NCBI GenBank assembly: GCA_937139435.1
Contig: CAKZPX010000101.1
Coordinates: 1-5,523, forward strand
Direction of reading: 5' to 3'
Length of the DNA: 5,523 bases
Origin: an uncultured bacterium
GTDB lineage: Bacteria > Hydrothermota > Tepidihabitantia > Tepidihabitantales > Tepidihabitantaceae
Part shown: piece after piece, positions 5,177-5,523 of the stretch
Layout: each line of letters begins with the position of its first letter
Position numbering within the stretch: the stretch's first letter is position 1
Translations under genes and position numbers: made by a program
The notes under the pieces: model-generated
Database searches by the model: none
What the model was told of the DNA's origin: nothing
What the model saw: the letters and a program-made list of their open reading frames with translations, nothing else

Positions 5177-5523
5177 ATGGCAAGAGACATTGGACCAAAA
5201 TGTAAAAGATGTCGCAAGGCGCGGGAAAAGCTTTTTCTGCGCGGAAACAAGTGTCTTTCCGATAACTGCGTTTTAATGAAACGCGGGGAAGATACCAATG
5301 CTGCGGTAAGAAGGCGGGTCTCAGCTTATGCAATCCAGTTAAGAGAGAAGCAGAAGCTCCGGATGTTGTACGGGATATTAGAAACACAATTTCGCAATTA
5401 TTTTACCCAGGCGGCAAAGAGTCCCAATACCGCGGCAGCGTTACTGATATTGCTTGAACTACGGCTGGACAATGTTGTGTACAGGCTGGGTTTTGCGGAT
5501 TCACGCGCCCAGGCACGGCAGCT
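5177..5523 (+). CDS. rpsD: 30S ribosomal protein S4, zinc-finger type, N-terminal part (cut by window end)
   Basis: S4 is a primary 16S rRNA-binding protein that nucleates small-subunit assembly, lines the mRNA entry site, and in several bacteria represses its own operon. 115 codons are present. MARDIGPKCKRC starts the family N-terminus. Cysteines C9, C12, C26 and C31 match the spacing of the zinc-binding S4 of Thermus thermophilus, so this is the 'C+' form. YAIQLREKQKLRMLYGI (51-67), QFRNYF (71-76), LELRLDNVVYRLGFA (93-107) and the entry to the S4 RNA-binding domain (SRAQARQ) are typical. Between the zinc knuckle and YAIQLREK the usual P-Y-P-P-G-x-H-G loop is missing, replaced by a shorter sequence with GEDTNAAVRRR. 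No Shine-Dalgarno site precedes ATG 5177, while a perfect promoter ends 13 bases upstream. The stop codon and the following genes (often rpoA, rplQ) are outside the window. Confidence 0.97.
   Translation, partial: MARDIGPKCKRCRKAREKLFLRGNKCLSDNCVLMKRGEDTNAAVRRRVSAYAIQLREKQKLRMLYGILETQFRNYFTQAAKSPNTAAALLILLELRLDNVVYRLGFADSRAQARQ

Overview
The window is bacterial DNA of moderate GC content and mostly encodes core cell functions. The rpsM-rpsK-rpsD order (ribosomal proteins S13, S11, S4) is the front of the bacterial alpha operon. The promoters match sigma70-type -35/-10 consensus unusually well. An archaeal-type phosphoglycerate mutase, a one-domain IMP cyclohydrolase and a zinc-type S4 sit together. 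That mix fits a deep-branching or uncultured, possibly thermophilic, bacterial lineage (something like candidate division WOR-3). This placement is a guess from gene content, not a phylogenetic result.

Layout. Positions 1-508 (minus strand) hold the first 169 codons of an exported TPR-repeat protein, with its own promoter and Shine-Dalgarno (SD) site. Positions 509-1066 have no convincing gene; the divergent TPR promoter lies at the left end, and two GC-rich or stable hairpins lie at 857-912. Everything from 1067 on is plus-strand: an unrecognised single-pass membrane protein (1067-1864), an unrecognised two-TM protein with a soluble tail (1917-2468), ApgM phosphoglycerate mutase (2498-3715), a stand-alone IMP cyclohydrolase domain (3731-4312), then S13, S11 and the first 115 codons of S4, cut by the window end.

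Expression. Consensus-like promoters precede most genes, several overlapping the stop codon of the gene before. Genes fall into two classes: SD-led (the TPR gene, the 1067 gene, rpsM, rpsK) and SD-less (the 1917 gene, apgM, the cyclohydrolase, rpsD). For three of the SD-less genes the predicted -10 box is so close to the start codon that the mRNA would be leaderless or nearly so.

Function. ApgM serves lower glycolysis/gluconeogenesis, the cyclohydrolase makes IMP in the last step of purine synthesis, and S13/S11/S4 build the small ribosomal subunit. No mobile element, CRISPR array, tRNA or rRNA was found. I see no clear new multi-gene system. The best leads are the leaderless/SD-less architecture, the split purine enzyme with an altered phosphate loop, the S4 lacking a conserved loop, and the structured 857-912 segment.
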